Assembly: GCF_030711405.1 (NCBI RefSeq)
Contig: NZ_JAULSI010000004.1
Coordinates: 109,611 to 173,610 of the forward strand
Direction: 5' to 3'
DNA length: 64,000 nucleotides
Source of the DNA: Massilia brevitalea
GTDB lineage: Bacteria > Pseudomonadota > Gammaproteobacteria > Burkholderiales > Burkholderiaceae_D
This document shows positions 55,451 through 63,636 of this stretch, in pieces (position 1 is the first letter of the stretch; the number at the start of each line of letters is the position of its first letter). The notes under the pieces were generated by a model. That model was given only the letters and a program-made list of their open reading frames with translations. It did not search any database and was not told where the DNA came from. A program made the position numbers and the translations under genes.

Positions 55451-57133
55451 TCAGTAGATGACGGCGATGGTGCGGTCGTCGTGGTTACCCTGGGACCAGA
55501 AGTCGAGCCAGCCGAGCAGCTTGCGCTCCGTGTCGGGCTGGCGCGCGCCGAAGCCGGCGGCACGGTCGAGTTCTTCCCAGAAGGCGTGCCAGTCGGCGTC
55601 GCGCCCGAGACGGGCTTCGGTGTCGAACTTGGCGTCCGACACGCCGTCGGTCATCAGGACCAGCGCCGTCATGTCCTCGGCCAGCGCGAAGCGGGTGCGC
55701 TTGCGCAGCATGGCGTGGTCGACCGCCGCGTTGTCGAGGAAGCGCGTCTGGCCGGAGAATTCGCCGCTGTCCACCTCACCCAGCAGGGTGATGCCGTCGC
55801 GCCGGCTGTAGACGCCGACCGCGCCATCGCCCACCCAGTAGGCGGCGCACAGGGTGCCGAACGCGTAGCGCTTGCAGATCGCGATCAGCGCCGTGCTCGA
55901 ATAATCCTTGAAGACGCCGCCCAGTTCCGGGCGCGCGGCGACTTCGCCGTGGATCGCCAGGGCCGCGTAGTAGGCGGCGTTCCCGACCACGCGCGACAGG
56001 TGGGTGTGCAGTTCGTCGGCGACGGTCGCGCGCTGCTCGGGCGGCAGCGTGCCGGATGCGGCATAGGCCTGGGCGGCGGCGTCGATCTGGGCGCTGGTGC
56101 TGTCGTTCAGGCTGGCGAGGATGCGATTGCGCGCTTCTTCGCACACGATCTCGGCGCCGCGCCGCGAGTAGCGCGCGCTGCCGGCGCCGTCGGCCACGGC
56201 GGCAATGGACCAGCCGTTGGCGGCCTGGCAGTCGATGCGGAAGTCGTCGTCGCGGAAGCTTCCCACGTGCGCATGCGAACGCCCGCGCTTGCTGGCGGCG
56301 GCGATGGTGAAGTCCGTGCCGGCGATGCTGGCGCAGGCTTCGTCTTCCTTGTAGTAGGGGTCCGCCCGGTCCGAGGGCAGGTTCTTCCACATCGAGCGCG
56401 GGTCGGGAATCACGGCGAGCGGCACCAGCGCCTGCCGCGTGCGCGCCGGCTGGCAGGCGTAGTGGTAGCGCACCGTGAGCGTGTAGTCGCCGGCCGCGGC
56501 CGGCGTGCCGCTGACGGCGCCGCTGGCCAGGTCGGCGCTGCAGTCCAGGCCCTCGGGCGCCAGCACGGATTCGAAGACGATCGCCTCGCCATCGGCCGGC
56601 GCGAGCCGCCCCTGGTAGCTGCTGCCGGCGCGCGCGTTGGGCAGGCGGAAGACGGCGTCGGGCAGCTCGGGCTGCGGTGCAGCGGCAGCGGCAGCGGGAG
56701 CAGGAGCGGGCGCAGAGGCGGAAGCAGATGCAGGCCCGGCCGGCGGAGCAGGGGGCATGGGTGGAGTCGGCGGCATTGGTGGTGTGGACGGCATCGGAGG
56801 CATTGGCGGCAGCGCCGGCATGGGAGGCTTGGGCGGCAAAATCGGCGCCATGGCGGCTGGCGCCGGCTTCGGCGTCAGTTCGGTAAACGGCATTTTCTTC
56901 GCCGCCTGCGCCGTGGGCGGGTTCGCACCCGCGCGCGCCTGTGGTTCAGGCGCCGTTCGCGGCGGCGCCGCACCGAGATAGGCATTCAGCGACAGGTCGA
57001 TCTTCTCGGCGAACTTGTTCGCCAGGTTCCTGAACGCCTCGCTCGCCACGTATTCGTCGACCCGTCCCGGATCGAGCTCGGTACGTGCGCGCAAAATGTA
57101 GGCGCGCGCATAGGACTGCAAACTGTGGTCCAT
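55451..57133 (-). CDS. PP2C-type Ser/Thr phosphatase with Ig-like insert
   Basis: 560 residues. Residues 1-60: helical segment. About 60-150: low-complexity linker dominated by PP, MPP and Ala-Pro repeats. About 155-250: domain resembling a putative Ig (He_PIG) fold (GLDCSADLASGAVSGTPAAA, GDYTLTVRYHY). About 275-560: PP2C phosphatase with metal-binding Asp in SIAAVADGAGSARYSRRG, TLCAAYWVGDGAVGVYS, TALVLMTDGVSDAKFD and GNHDDRTIAVIY. Expected to reverse phosphorylation by the downstream kinase, probably on TerY or TerD proteins. TAGGAG lies upstream; 13 bases separate it from the TerY-C gene. Confidence 0.88.
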   Translation of the reverse strand: MDHSLQSYARAYILRARTELDPGRVDEYVASEAFRNLANKFAEKIDLSLNAYLGAAPPRTAPEPQARAGANPPTAQAAKKMPFTELTPKPAPAAMAPILPPKPPMPALPPMPPMPSTPPMPPTPPMPPAPPAGPASASASAPAPAPAAAAAAPQPELPDAVFRLPNARAGSSYQGRLAPADGEAIVFESVLAPEGLDCSADLASGAVSGTPAAAGDYTLTVRYHYACQPARTRQALVPLAVIPDPRSMWKNLPSDRADPYYKEDEACASIAGTDFTIAAASKRGRSHAHVGSFRDDDFRIDCQAANGWSIAAVADGAGSARYSRRGAEIVCEEARNRILASLNDSTSAQIDAAAQAYAASGTLPPEQRATVADELHTHLSRVVGNAAYYAALAIHGEVAARPELGGVFKDYSSTALIAICKRYAFGTLCAAYWVGDGAVGVYSRRDGITLLGEVDSGEFSGQTRFLDNAAVDHAMLRKRTRFALAEDMTALVLMTDGVSDAKFDTEARLGRDADWHAFWEELDRAAGFGARQPDTERKLLGWLDFWSQGNHDDRTIAVIY

Positions 57134-57146
57134 CGTGATGATTCTC

Positions 57147-58193
57147 CTAGCCGCGCGAACGGGCGACGTCGAAACCGTCGCCGCCGCATTCGCCGAAATC
57201 GCATTCGCGGTCGCAGCTCGGGCACAGTGCCGGGCCGCTGCCGCGGATGCACATCAGGGCGCCGCAGCTGCACATGGCAAAGGCGGTGGGGTTGCCGCAG
57301 TGGGGGCAGCCCGGCGAGCCGATCAGGGCGTCGGTGCTGACGGTGCGCACCAGGGCGCGGTCGTCGGACAGGGCGTCGTAGTCGGCTTCCAGCGCGAACA
57401 CGCCGGCCAGCTGGTAGAGGTCGAGCTCCATCCCGAACTGGCGGGTGCGCGCGGCAGCCGGCACCCGCTCGTAGCGCATCAGGTAAGGCAGGCGGTTGTT
57501 CTGGCAGCGGCCGGTGAGGACCACCAGGTCTTCGTCGACGTTCAGGCCGTTCTCGATGTCGCCGATCTTCTTCAGGATCGACTCGTCGATCTTGGCCAGG
57601 TTGACGCCGGCACGCGGCTCGGCCACGCTGCGGCTCTGGGCCACCACCGACATCGTCACCCAGTCGACGAAGCGCCGGAAGTCCTGCTCGGCCTGGGCGT
57701 CCAGGCGCAGCACGGTCTCCGTGAAGCGCTGCAGCACGTCGATGGCGGCAAACTTGCCGACCGCGATGGCCACCAGGGTGGCGCGCGCCGCGTAGCGCTC
57801 GCGCCAGCGCTTCAATGCCGGCTCGATGTCGTCGGTCGGCTTACCGTCGGTCATGAGGTAGATCACCGGACGCCAGTCGCCCTTGCGCTCAGGCGTGTTC
57901 GGCTGGATGCTGCGGTCGAGTTCATCCATCAGGTGCTGCATGCCGCGCCCGAGCGAGGTGCCCGAGCCCAGCGGCAGCCGCGGCGGATAGAAATGCGCCA
58001 GCTCGGTCAGCGGCGCCAGCGTGCGCGCCTGGCCGGCAAAGACGATGGTCGACAGGTGCACCGTCTCGAGTGCATGCGGGTCGGTGCGCAGGCCGGCCAC
58101 CAGCCGCTCCAGGCCGTGCTGGAGCTGGCGCAGGTTGTCGCCGGCCATCGATTCCGAGACGTCCAGCAGCATGAAAATGGGTAAACGCCGCAT
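57147..58193 (-). CDS. terY: TerY-type vWA protein with C-terminal zinc ribbon (TerY-C)
   Basis: 348 residues. vWA domain, residues 1-215: MIDAS motif DVSES in IFMLLDVSESMAGDN, Thr in GSGTSLGRGMQHL, Asp in IYLMTDGKPTDD. The C-terminal ~45 residues are a cysteine-rich TerY-C domain (CPHCGNP, CSCGALMC, CPSCDRECDFGEC), likely binding two zincs. In Ter systems this form is tied to the kinase and phosphatase. The ATG at 58193 has GGAG six bases upstream; a second ATG two codons earlier is too close to it. Downstream of the second simple TerY gene. Confidence 0.88.
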   Translation of the reverse strand: MRRLPIFMLLDVSESMAGDNLRQLQHGLERLVAGLRTDPHALETVHLSTIVFAGQARTLAPLTELAHFYPPRLPLGSGTSLGRGMQHLMDELDRSIQPNTPERKGDWRPVIYLMTDGKPTDDIEPALKRWRERYAARATLVAIAVGKFAAIDVLQRFTETVLRLDAQAEQDFRRFVDWVTMSVVAQSRSVAEPRAGVNLAKIDESILKKIGDIENGLNVDEDLVVLTGRCQNNRLPYLMRYERVPAAARTRQFGMELDLYQLAGVFALEADYDALSDDRALVRTVSTDALIGSPGCPHCGNPTAFAMCSCGALMCIRGSGPALCPSCDRECDFGECGGDGFDVARSRG

Positions 58194-58218
58194 CAGCATC
58201 TCCTCTTGGCCAGGGTAT

Positions 58219-58860
58219 TCAGAGCACGACCTGTACTTCGGGCGGCGGTGGCGGCAGGTCCGGTGCGCCGACCGCGCCAACGCTGGCGCTGCCCGCCGTG
58301 ACCGCCGAGCTGACCCACTGGAAGAAGCCGGCAAAGCTGGCGCTGTCCAGGGTGTCGAGGCTGACCACGCGGTCGGTGAGCGGGCGCAGCTGGGCCGGGT
58401 CGCTCTTCGGGCCGGCGGCGCAGGCGACCACGGTCGCAAAGTTCGCCTGCTTCACGCGCAGGATCGCTTCCTGGTAGTCCTGGGTGTCCGAGGGTTTACC
58501 GTCGGTCATCACGAACAGCAGGGGGCGCCAGTCGCCTTTCTGCTCAGGCGTCGAGGTGCGGATGTCGCGCGGGAGCATGTCGCAGATGGCGTGCAGCGCC
58601 GCGCCCAGGAAGGTCGGGCCGGAATTCGGGCAGACCACTTCCGGCAGCACGATGTCCTCCAATGGCGTCATCGGCAGGATGGTGGTGACGCGCGCATCGA
58701 AGGTGACGATGCACAGGCTGGCGCTTTCCAGCGCAAACGGGTTCTGGCGCAGCGAGGCGAGCAGGGCTTGCAGGCCGACGTTCACGGCCTGGATCGGCTC
58801 GCCCCGCATCGAGCCCGAGGTGTCCAGCGCCAGGTAGACCGGCAGGCGGCGTACGCTCAT
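58219..58860 (-). CDS. terY: TerY-type vWA protein
   Basis: 213 residues, one vWA domain: MIDAS DTSGS in VYLALDTSGSMRGEPI, Thr/Gly in GPTFLGAALHAI, Asp in LFVMTDGKPSDT. It should bind a metal and a partner protein in the cytoplasm. It ends with the tail DLPPPPPEVQVVL, nearly identical to the end of the other small TerY at 59499-60137. The ATG overlaps the upstream terD stop by four bases. Likely paralogue from tandem duplication in the operon. Confidence 0.88.
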   Translation of the reverse strand: MSVRRLPVYLALDTSGSMRGEPIQAVNVGLQALLASLRQNPFALESASLCIVTFDARVTTILPMTPLEDIVLPEVVCPNSGPTFLGAALHAICDMLPRDIRTSTPEQKGDWRPLLFVMTDGKPSDTQDYQEAILRVKQANFATVVACAAGPKSDPAQLRPLTDRVVSLDTLDSASFAGFFQWVSSAVTAGSASVGAVGAPDLPPPPPEVQVVL

Positions 58861-59465
58861 GACATGTAGGGACGCATGACGTCGACGAAGCGGTCGGTCT
58901 CGTGCGGGGTGCCGATGGCATTGAACTTCCAGCCGCCGCCGTCGCGCACCACTTCGGCAAAGGTCAGCGAGCAGCGCCCGGCCATCGAGGCGTCGCCGCT
59001 GATGTCGAAGCGGACCATTTCCTTGTTCCTGTTGTCGACCGCGCGGATAAAGGCGTTCGCCACCTTGCCCAGGTCCTGGCGCTTGCTCTTGCCTTCGTAG
59101 ATCGACACCACGAACAGGATGCGTTCGTACTTGCCCGGCAGCTGGTCGAGGCGGACGATGATCTGCTCGTCGTCGCCATCGCCGGCGCCGGTGCGGTTGT
59201 CGCCGGTCAGCCAGAGCGCGCCGCTGGCGTGGCGCTGGGCGTTGTAGAACACCACGTCTTCCGGGCCGGGCAGCTTGCCGTCCGCGCCGAGCAAAAAGGC
59301 GATCGCGTCCAGGTCGTACTCTTCCTGCCTGGCGCCGAACAGCGAGCCGAGGAAGCCGCGCTTTTCCTCGGCCACGTCCCAGCCCAGCCCGATGGTGACC
59401 TGGGACAGGTCGTTTTCTTCCTTGCGCAGGCTGACGCCTTGCCCTTTACGCAGACTGACTGCCAT
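58857..59465 (-). CDS. terD: TerD-family protein
   Basis: 202 residues of the TerD calcium-binding family. It begins AVSLRKGQGVSLRKEENDLS and has IGLGWDVAEEKRG and the acidic EYDLDAIAFLLGADGK, plus LTGDNRTGAGDGDDEQIIVR and VRFDISGDASMAGRCSLTFA. An extra segment (EEKRGFLGSLFGARQEE) separates the two calcium-site halves compared with short TerD. AAGGAG precedes the start. Lies between the two small terY genes, 33 bases after the first, and is coupled to the second. Exact role in stress signalling is unknown. Confidence 0.9.
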   Translation of the reverse strand: MAVSLRKGQGVSLRKEENDLSQVTIGLGWDVAEEKRGFLGSLFGARQEEYDLDAIAFLLGADGKLPGPEDVVFYNAQRHASGALWLTGDNRTGAGDGDDEQIIVRLDQLPGKYERILFVVSIYEGKSKRQDLGKVANAFIRAVDNRNKEMVRFDISGDASMAGRCSLTFAEVVRDGGGWKFNAIGTPHETDRFVDVMRPYMS

Positions 59466-59498
59466 GTGCGGTTCTCCTTCGTGTGGATGAGGGTGGGC

Positions 59499-60137
59499 TT
59501 ACAGGACCACGTTGACTTCGGGCGGCGGCGGCGGCAAATCGGCCAGGCCGTTCGCGTCCTTCTTGGTGAGGTCGATCTTCTGGCTGGTGGTCGCGATCGA
59601 GGCGCTGACCCACTTGAAGAAGGCGCGGATGGTGTTGCTGTCGGCCGTATCCAGGCGCACCACCGACTCGGTGATGCGCTGCAGTTCGCGCACGTTGGCG
59701 TTCGGTCCGGCGGCGCAGGCGATCACGGTGCCCAGGCGGGCGGCCTTGATGGCGGCGATGCCGGCGGCCAGGTCGTCGGTCGGGTCGCCGTCGGTCATCA
59801 TGAAGACGATCGGCTTCCAGTCGCCTTTCTGGTCGGCGGTGGTCTTGGTCACTTCGTGGCCCACGCGCTCGGCCAGCAGCGACAGCGCGGCGCCCATCGA
59901 GGTGGTGCCCGAGGCGCTAATCGCCGGCATCTGGAACTGGCCGAGTTCGGTCAGCGGCGTGAGCTGTTTCGCGCTGTCGGAGAAGGTGATGACCGACAGC
60001 CAGGCCGATTCGATCGCGTGCGGATCCTGGCGCAGCGCCGACAGCAGCGTTTGCATGCCATTGCGCACCGATTCGATCGGCTCGCCGTTCATCGATCCCG
60101 AGGTGTCGAGCAGCAGGTAGACGGGAAGTTTTCGCAT
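59499..60137 (-). CDS. terY: TerY-type vWA protein, first gene of the minus-strand Ter operon
   Basis: 212 residues. MIDAS DTSGS in VYLLLDTSGSMNGEPI, Thr in GTTSMGAALSLLAE, Asp in VFMMTDGDPTDD. It shares the tail DLPPPPPEVNVVL with the TerY at 58219-58860, and most of the body is clearly paralogous. First gene after the divergent control region, so its promoter is in 60138-60517. The ribosome site is weak (AAAGA). The longer frame to 60221 starts in non-coding-looking sequence. Confidence 0.88.
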   Translation of the reverse strand: MRKLPVYLLLDTSGSMNGEPIESVRNGMQTLLSALRQDPHAIESAWLSVITFSDSAKQLTPLTELGQFQMPAISASGTTSMGAALSLLAERVGHEVTKTTADQKGDWKPIVFMMTDGDPTDDLAAGIAAIKAARLGTVIACAAGPNANVRELQRITESVVRLDTADSNTIRAFFKWVSASIATTSQKIDLTKKDANGLADLPPPPPEVNVVL

Positions 60138-60322
60138 TGTTCTTTTGTACCAAATAAACGGGTTGGGGAATGGATTCAGGCGTCGGGAACAAATGCCGGG
60201 TGCTCGCGCGGGCATCTTCAATATCCAAAACGATTAATGTATATTACACAGCACCTTGAAATTTGGAAATAGATCTGTCGATATCCCGGAATATCCGATC
60301 GCGCAATGCGAAATGACGGAGG

Positions 60323-60338
60323 ATGTGAATATTCACAT
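60323..60338. promoter_or_regulatory. Operator-like palindrome 1
   Basis: ATGTGAATATTCACAT is a perfect 16-base palindrome. Its core GTGAATATTCAC is repeated exactly 44 bases further on. It lies 185 bases upstream of the minus-strand terY start and 179 upstream of the plus-strand terD start, so nearly central. Confidence 0.65.
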
Positions 60339-60367
60339 GCAGATCGGCAGGGATGGCAATACATGAG

Positions 60368-60381
60368 CGTGAATATTCACG
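60368..60381. promoter_or_regulatory. Operator-like palindrome 2
   Basis: CGTGAATATTCACG is a perfect 14-base palindrome with the same GTGAATATTCAC core as site 1. The 44-base centre-to-centre distance is about four helical turns, so bound dimers could lie on one face of the DNA. Confidence 0.65.
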
Positions 60382-60385
60382 ATTG

Positions 60386-60401
60386 CGTGAATTTGAATAC
60401 G
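60386..60401. promoter_or_regulatory. Degenerate third operator half-site pair
   Basis: CGTGAATTTGAATACG keeps one perfect CGTGAAT arm followed by a degenerate partner. Its centre is 19 bases from site 2. It may be a weaker site for the same factor. Confidence 0.45.
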
Positions 60402-60517
60402 TGCCTGTGAAACATGCCGTATCCCTATCGCGCGAGGCGACTTATTCCGAATGAATGACATGCGGTGCAGCCGAATAAAACAGTGCGCGCACTTATTAAC
60501 CGAAACGGAAAAACAAT

Positions 60518-61096
60518 ATGGCAATCAGTCTGCAAAAAGGCGGCAATCTCAGTTTATCGAAAACCGACCCGAGCCTGCGCGAGGTGCTGGTCGGGCTGGG
60601 CTGGGAAGCGCGTTCGACCACCGGCGCCGACTTCGACCTCGACGCCAGCCTGTTCATGGTGCAGGAAAACGGCAAGGTGCGCGGCGACCACGACTTCATT
60701 TTCTATAACCAGCTGACCTCGACCTGCGGCGCGGTCGAGCACACCGGCGACAACAAGACCGGCGCCGGCGCCGGCGACGACGAAGCCCTGAAAATCCGCC
60801 TTGCCGACGTGCCGGCCGAGATCAGGCGCCTGGTGATTGCGGTCACGATCCACGATGCCGAGGCGCGGCGCCAGAGTTTCGGCATGGTGCAGGATGCCTT
60901 CGTGCGTGTGGTGAACATCGACAACGACGCCGAGATCGTGCGGTTCGATTTGTCGGAAGACTATTCGACCGAGACCGCGATGATCTTTGCCGAGATCTAC
61001 CGCCACAACGGCGAGTGGAAATTCCGCGCGGTCGGCCAGGGCTATGCCGGCGGCCTGGCGGCGCTGGCCACTGAGCACGGCGTCGACATCGCCTGA
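60518..61096 (+). CDS. terD: TerD-family protein (TerD/TerE type)
   Basis: 192 residues, the standard TerD length. Begins [20 protein letters not shown]; calcium-binding blocks [20 protein letters not shown] and [21 protein letters not shown]-terminal [20 protein letters not shown] and [16 protein letters not shown] classical, complete TerD/TerE. First gene of the plus-strand Ter unit; terF follows after 54 bases. Only a weak ribosome site. It diverges from the six-gene operon and shares the palindrome-bearing control region. Confidence 0.93.
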   Translation: MAISLQKGGNLSLSKTDPSLREVLVGLGWEARSTTGADFDLDASLFMVQENGKVRGDHDFIFYNQLTSTCGAVEHTGDNKTGAGAGDDEALKIRLADVPAEIRRLVIAVTIHDAEARRQSFGMVQDAFVRVVNIDNDAEIVRFDLSEDYSTETAMIFAEIYRHNGEWKFRAVGQGYAGGLAALATEHGVDIA

Positions 61097-61150
61097 ATAA
61101 GCAGCTTTAAATAAGCAGGCCAGGAAACAACCGCAGACACGAGGTACAAC

Positions 61151-62494
61151 ATGAAACAACTGTCCCGAGGCGAGCGCCTGGCGCTGGCATCCTACGCACC
61201 GGATGGCGCCGTCCAGGCCGGCCTGTCCGCCCAGGGCCTGGCGCTCGACTTCGCCTGCTTCGCCCTCGATGCCGGCGGCAAGCTGGTCGAGGAACGCTAC
61301 ATGACCTTCTTCAACCAGCCGCAAACCCCGTGCGGCGGCGTGCGCGTGGGGGCGGTCGGCGCCGACCGCGACGGCTTCGTGTTCCAGTTCGGCCGCCTGC
61401 CGGCATCCGTCGAGCGCGTGACCATCACCGCCAGCATCGACGGTGGCGGCACCATGGCCCAGCTGCAGGCCGGGTCGCTGCGCCTGGTGAGCGCGCAGGG
61501 CGAGTTCGCCCGCTTCGATTTCAGCGGACGCGATTTCGCCGCCGAGCAGGCCGTGATGCTGGGCGAGTTCTACCGCAAGGACGGCGGCTGGCGCTTCATG
61601 GCGGTCGGCCAGGGTTTCAATGGCGGGCTGGCCGCGTTGGTCACCCACTTCGGCGCCGATGTCGCCGATACGCCCGCGCCCGTGCCTGCACCGGCGCCGC
61701 CGCCGCCGCCTTTGCCCAAGCCGGCCACGATCAACCTGGAAAAGCGCGTCGAGCAGGCCGCGCCCCAGCTGGTCAGCCTGGTCAAGTCGGCCGGGGTGTC
61801 GCTGGCCAAGGTGGGCCTGGCCGAGCACCGCGCCCGCGTCTGCCTGGTGCTGGACATCTCGGGCTCGATGAGCGCGCTGTATAAAAAGGGCCTGGTGCAG
61901 CGCTTTGCCGAACGCATCCTGGCGCTGGGCTGCCGCTTCGACGACGACGGCGCGATCGACGTCTTCCTCTTTGGCCGCAACGTGCACCGCGGCGAGCCGA
62001 TGGGCCTGGATAACTTCTCGAACTACGTGCGCGAGATCATCGAGCGCCATCCGCTGGAAGGCGACACCCGCTATGGCGCGGCCATGGAAGCGGTACGCCG
62101 TTACTACTTCCCCGACGCCGGCGGCGGCGAGCGCAAGGCGACATGCCAGGCCGCGCTGCCGGTGTACGTGATGTTCGTCACCGACGGCAGCACCTCGGAC
62201 AAGCCGCTCACCGAGCGCCAGCTGCGCTGGGCGAGCCGCGAGCCGATCTTCTGGCAGTTCATGGGCATCGGCAAGGGCAAGAAGTCGAAGAGCAAACGCC
62301 TCATCAACTTCGCCGATTCCGATTTCCCCTTCCTGGAAAAGCTGGACGAGCTCGACGGCCGCCTGCTCGACAACGCCGGCTTCTTCTCGGTCGAACGCCC
62401 CGACGAGCATGCGGACGCAGCCCTGTACGACCTGCTGATGGACGAGTATCCGGACTGGGTGAAGCAGGCAAAGGGCAAGGGCCTCATTTTCTGA
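61151..62494 (+). CDS. terF: TerF-like protein (TerD-like domain plus vWA)
   Basis: 447 residues. Residues 1-170: degenerate TerD-like domain whose calcium-site acidic run is weakened (ALDFACFALDAGG instead of DLDAS). About 175-195: Pro-rich linker. About 195-447: TerF vWA, with MIDAS DISGS in VCLVLDISGSMSALYKKGLV, Thr/Tyr in GDTRYGAAMEAVRR and Asp in MFVTDGSTSDKPLT, ending DEYPDWVKQAKGKGLIF. It joins the TerD and vWA components in one chain, consistent with a physical link between the two protein classes in this system. Cytoplasmic; second gene of the plus-strand unit. Confidence 0.92.
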   Translation: MKQLSRGERLALASYAPDGAVQAGLSAQGLALDFACFALDAGGKLVEERYMTFFNQPQTPCGGVRVGAVGADRDGFVFQFGRLPASVERVTITASIDGGGTMAQLQAGSLRLVSAQGEFARFDFSGRDFAAEQAVMLGEFYRKDGGWRFMAVGQGFNGGLAALVTHFGADVADTPAPVPAPAPPPPPLPKPATINLEKRVEQAAPQLVSLVKSAGVSLAKVGLAEHRARVCLVLDISGSMSALYKKGLVQRFAERILALGCRFDDDGAIDVFLFGRNVHRGEPMGLDNFSNYVREIIERHPLEGDTRYGAAMEAVRRYYFPDAGGGERKATCQAALPVYVMFVTDGSTSDKPLTERQLRWASREPIFWQFMGIGKGKKSKSKRLINFADSDFPFLEKLDELDGRLLDNAGFFSVERPDEHADAALYDLLMDEYPDWVKQAKGKGLIF

Positions 62495-62533
62495 TAAACA
62501 ACATTTTGCCCGGATCACATTGACGCCCGGCCC

Positions 62534-62582
62534 GCGCATGCCGTAAGATTTCTTAACAAAAATTTCACAAAGCGGCATGCGC
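62534..62582 (+). promoter_or_regulatory. Inverted repeat enclosing the LysR leader and start codon
   Basis: GCGCATGCCG (62534-62543) and CGGCATGCGC (62573-62582) are perfect 10-base inverted arms around a 29-base AT-rich loop. The right arm contains the start codon at 62577. The loop holds a smaller repeat, TAAGA-TT-TCTTA. If transcribed, the stem would hide the start codon; as DNA it may be an autoregulatory site. Confidence 0.45.
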
Positions 62583-63527
62583 GATTCATCGTCCACCAGG
62601 TTCATCCGCTTTCACCTCAAGACGCGCCACCTGGTGCTGCTGGTCGAACTGGGCCGCCATGCCTCGATCCTGCACGCGGCCGAAGCAGCCGGGCTGACCC
62701 AGCCCGGGGCCTCGAAACTCATCGGCGAGCTCGAACACGCGCTCGGCGTACCGCTGTTCGAGCGCATGCCGCGCGGCGTGGTGCCGACCTGGTATGGCCA
62801 GGTGCTGATCCGGCGCGCCGGCGCCGCCCTGGCCGAGATGGATGCGGCGCACCAGGAAATCATGCAGGGCCAGGCCGGCTTCGGCGGGCGGGTGGCCGTG
62901 GGCAGCGTGCGCGCGGCGGCGGCCACCTTGCTGCCGCAGGCGATCCGGCTGCTGAAGGAACGCAATCCGCGCGTGCAGGTGGCGGTGGCCAGCGACACCA
63001 GCCAGGCCATGATCGAAGCCTTGCGCGCCGGCGAACTCGACATCGTGATCGGCCGCATCCTCGACCCCGGCGCCGTTGCCGAACTCGACTTCGAACCGCT
63101 GGCCGACGAGCCGCACAGCCTGATCGTGCGCGCCGGCCACCCCTGGCTCGGACGCACCGACCTCGGTTTCGGGGACCTGGCGCAGGCGCCCTGGATCCTG
63201 CCGCTGGCCGGGCGCTTGCGCGACCAGCTGATGGCGCTGTTCATTGCCAGGGGCTTGCCCCAGCCTGTCGACGTGGTCGAAACCATCTCGCTGCCGCTGG
63301 TGATGCGCCTGCTGGCCGACAGCGACCGCGTGGTGGCGCTACCGCTCGAACTGGTACAGGCCGGCCTGGACGCCGGCACGCTGGCGGTGCTGCCGCTCGA
63401 CGCCGACCTGCGCGCCGGCGTCTACGGCATCGTCACCCGCAAGCGCCATCACCTGCTGCCCTCGGCCGAGGCGATGCTGGCGGCCCTGCGCGAAGCGGCC
63501 GGGCTGACGCCGCCGGTCCACACCTGA
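62577..63527 (+). CDS. LysR-family transcriptional regulator
   Basis: 316 residues. N-terminal winged helix about residues 18-78 (HLVLLVELGRHASILHAAEA, LTQPGASKLIGELEHALGVP, LFERMPRG), then a two-lobed effector domain (RVAVGSVRAAAATLLPQAIR, ELDIVIGRILDPGAVAELDF). The N-terminal part resembles GbpR/PcaQ-like regulators of sugar or aromatic catabolism. A GH43 gene starts 156 bases downstream on the same strand and may be its target, but no shared box was identified. Confidence 0.9.
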   Translation: MRDSSSTRFIRFHLKTRHLVLLVELGRHASILHAAEAAGLTQPGASKLIGELEHALGVPLFERMPRGVVPTWYGQVLIRRAGAALAEMDAAHQEIMQGQAGFGGRVAVGSVRAAAATLLPQAIRLLKERNPRVQVAVASDTSQAMIEALRAGELDIVIGRILDPGAVAELDFEPLADEPHSLIVRAGHPWLGRTDLGFGDLAQAPWILPLAGRLRDQLMALFIARGLPQPVDVVETISLPLVMRLLADSDRVVALPLELVQAGLDAGTLAVLPLDADLRAGVYGIVTRKRHHLLPSAEAMLAALREAAGLTPPVHT

Positions 63528-63636
63528 CGTACCTACCCGACGAATACGGATTTGGCATACATCGCGCGTGTTTCGTTATGGAGGGCAGGGGTTGCGCGCC
63601 GTATGATCTCAGCAATGACAAGACGAGGAGGGGACG

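Larger units (their letters stand above)
60138..60517. promoter_or_regulatory. Divergent control region of the two Ter operons
   Basis: 380 bases, clearly AT-richer than the flanking genes. It contains three related inverted-repeat sites at 60323-60401 (listed separately) and should hold promoters in both directions. No gene was found in it; a small open frame at 60333-60524 on the minus strand reads through the palindromes and has no ribosome site. Confidence 0.65.

Noticed and set aside
53937..62494. Classical tellurite-resistance operon
   Set aside because: TerC, TerB, TerA and TerZ are absent; the gene set matches the TerY-kinase-phosphatase signalling branch instead.
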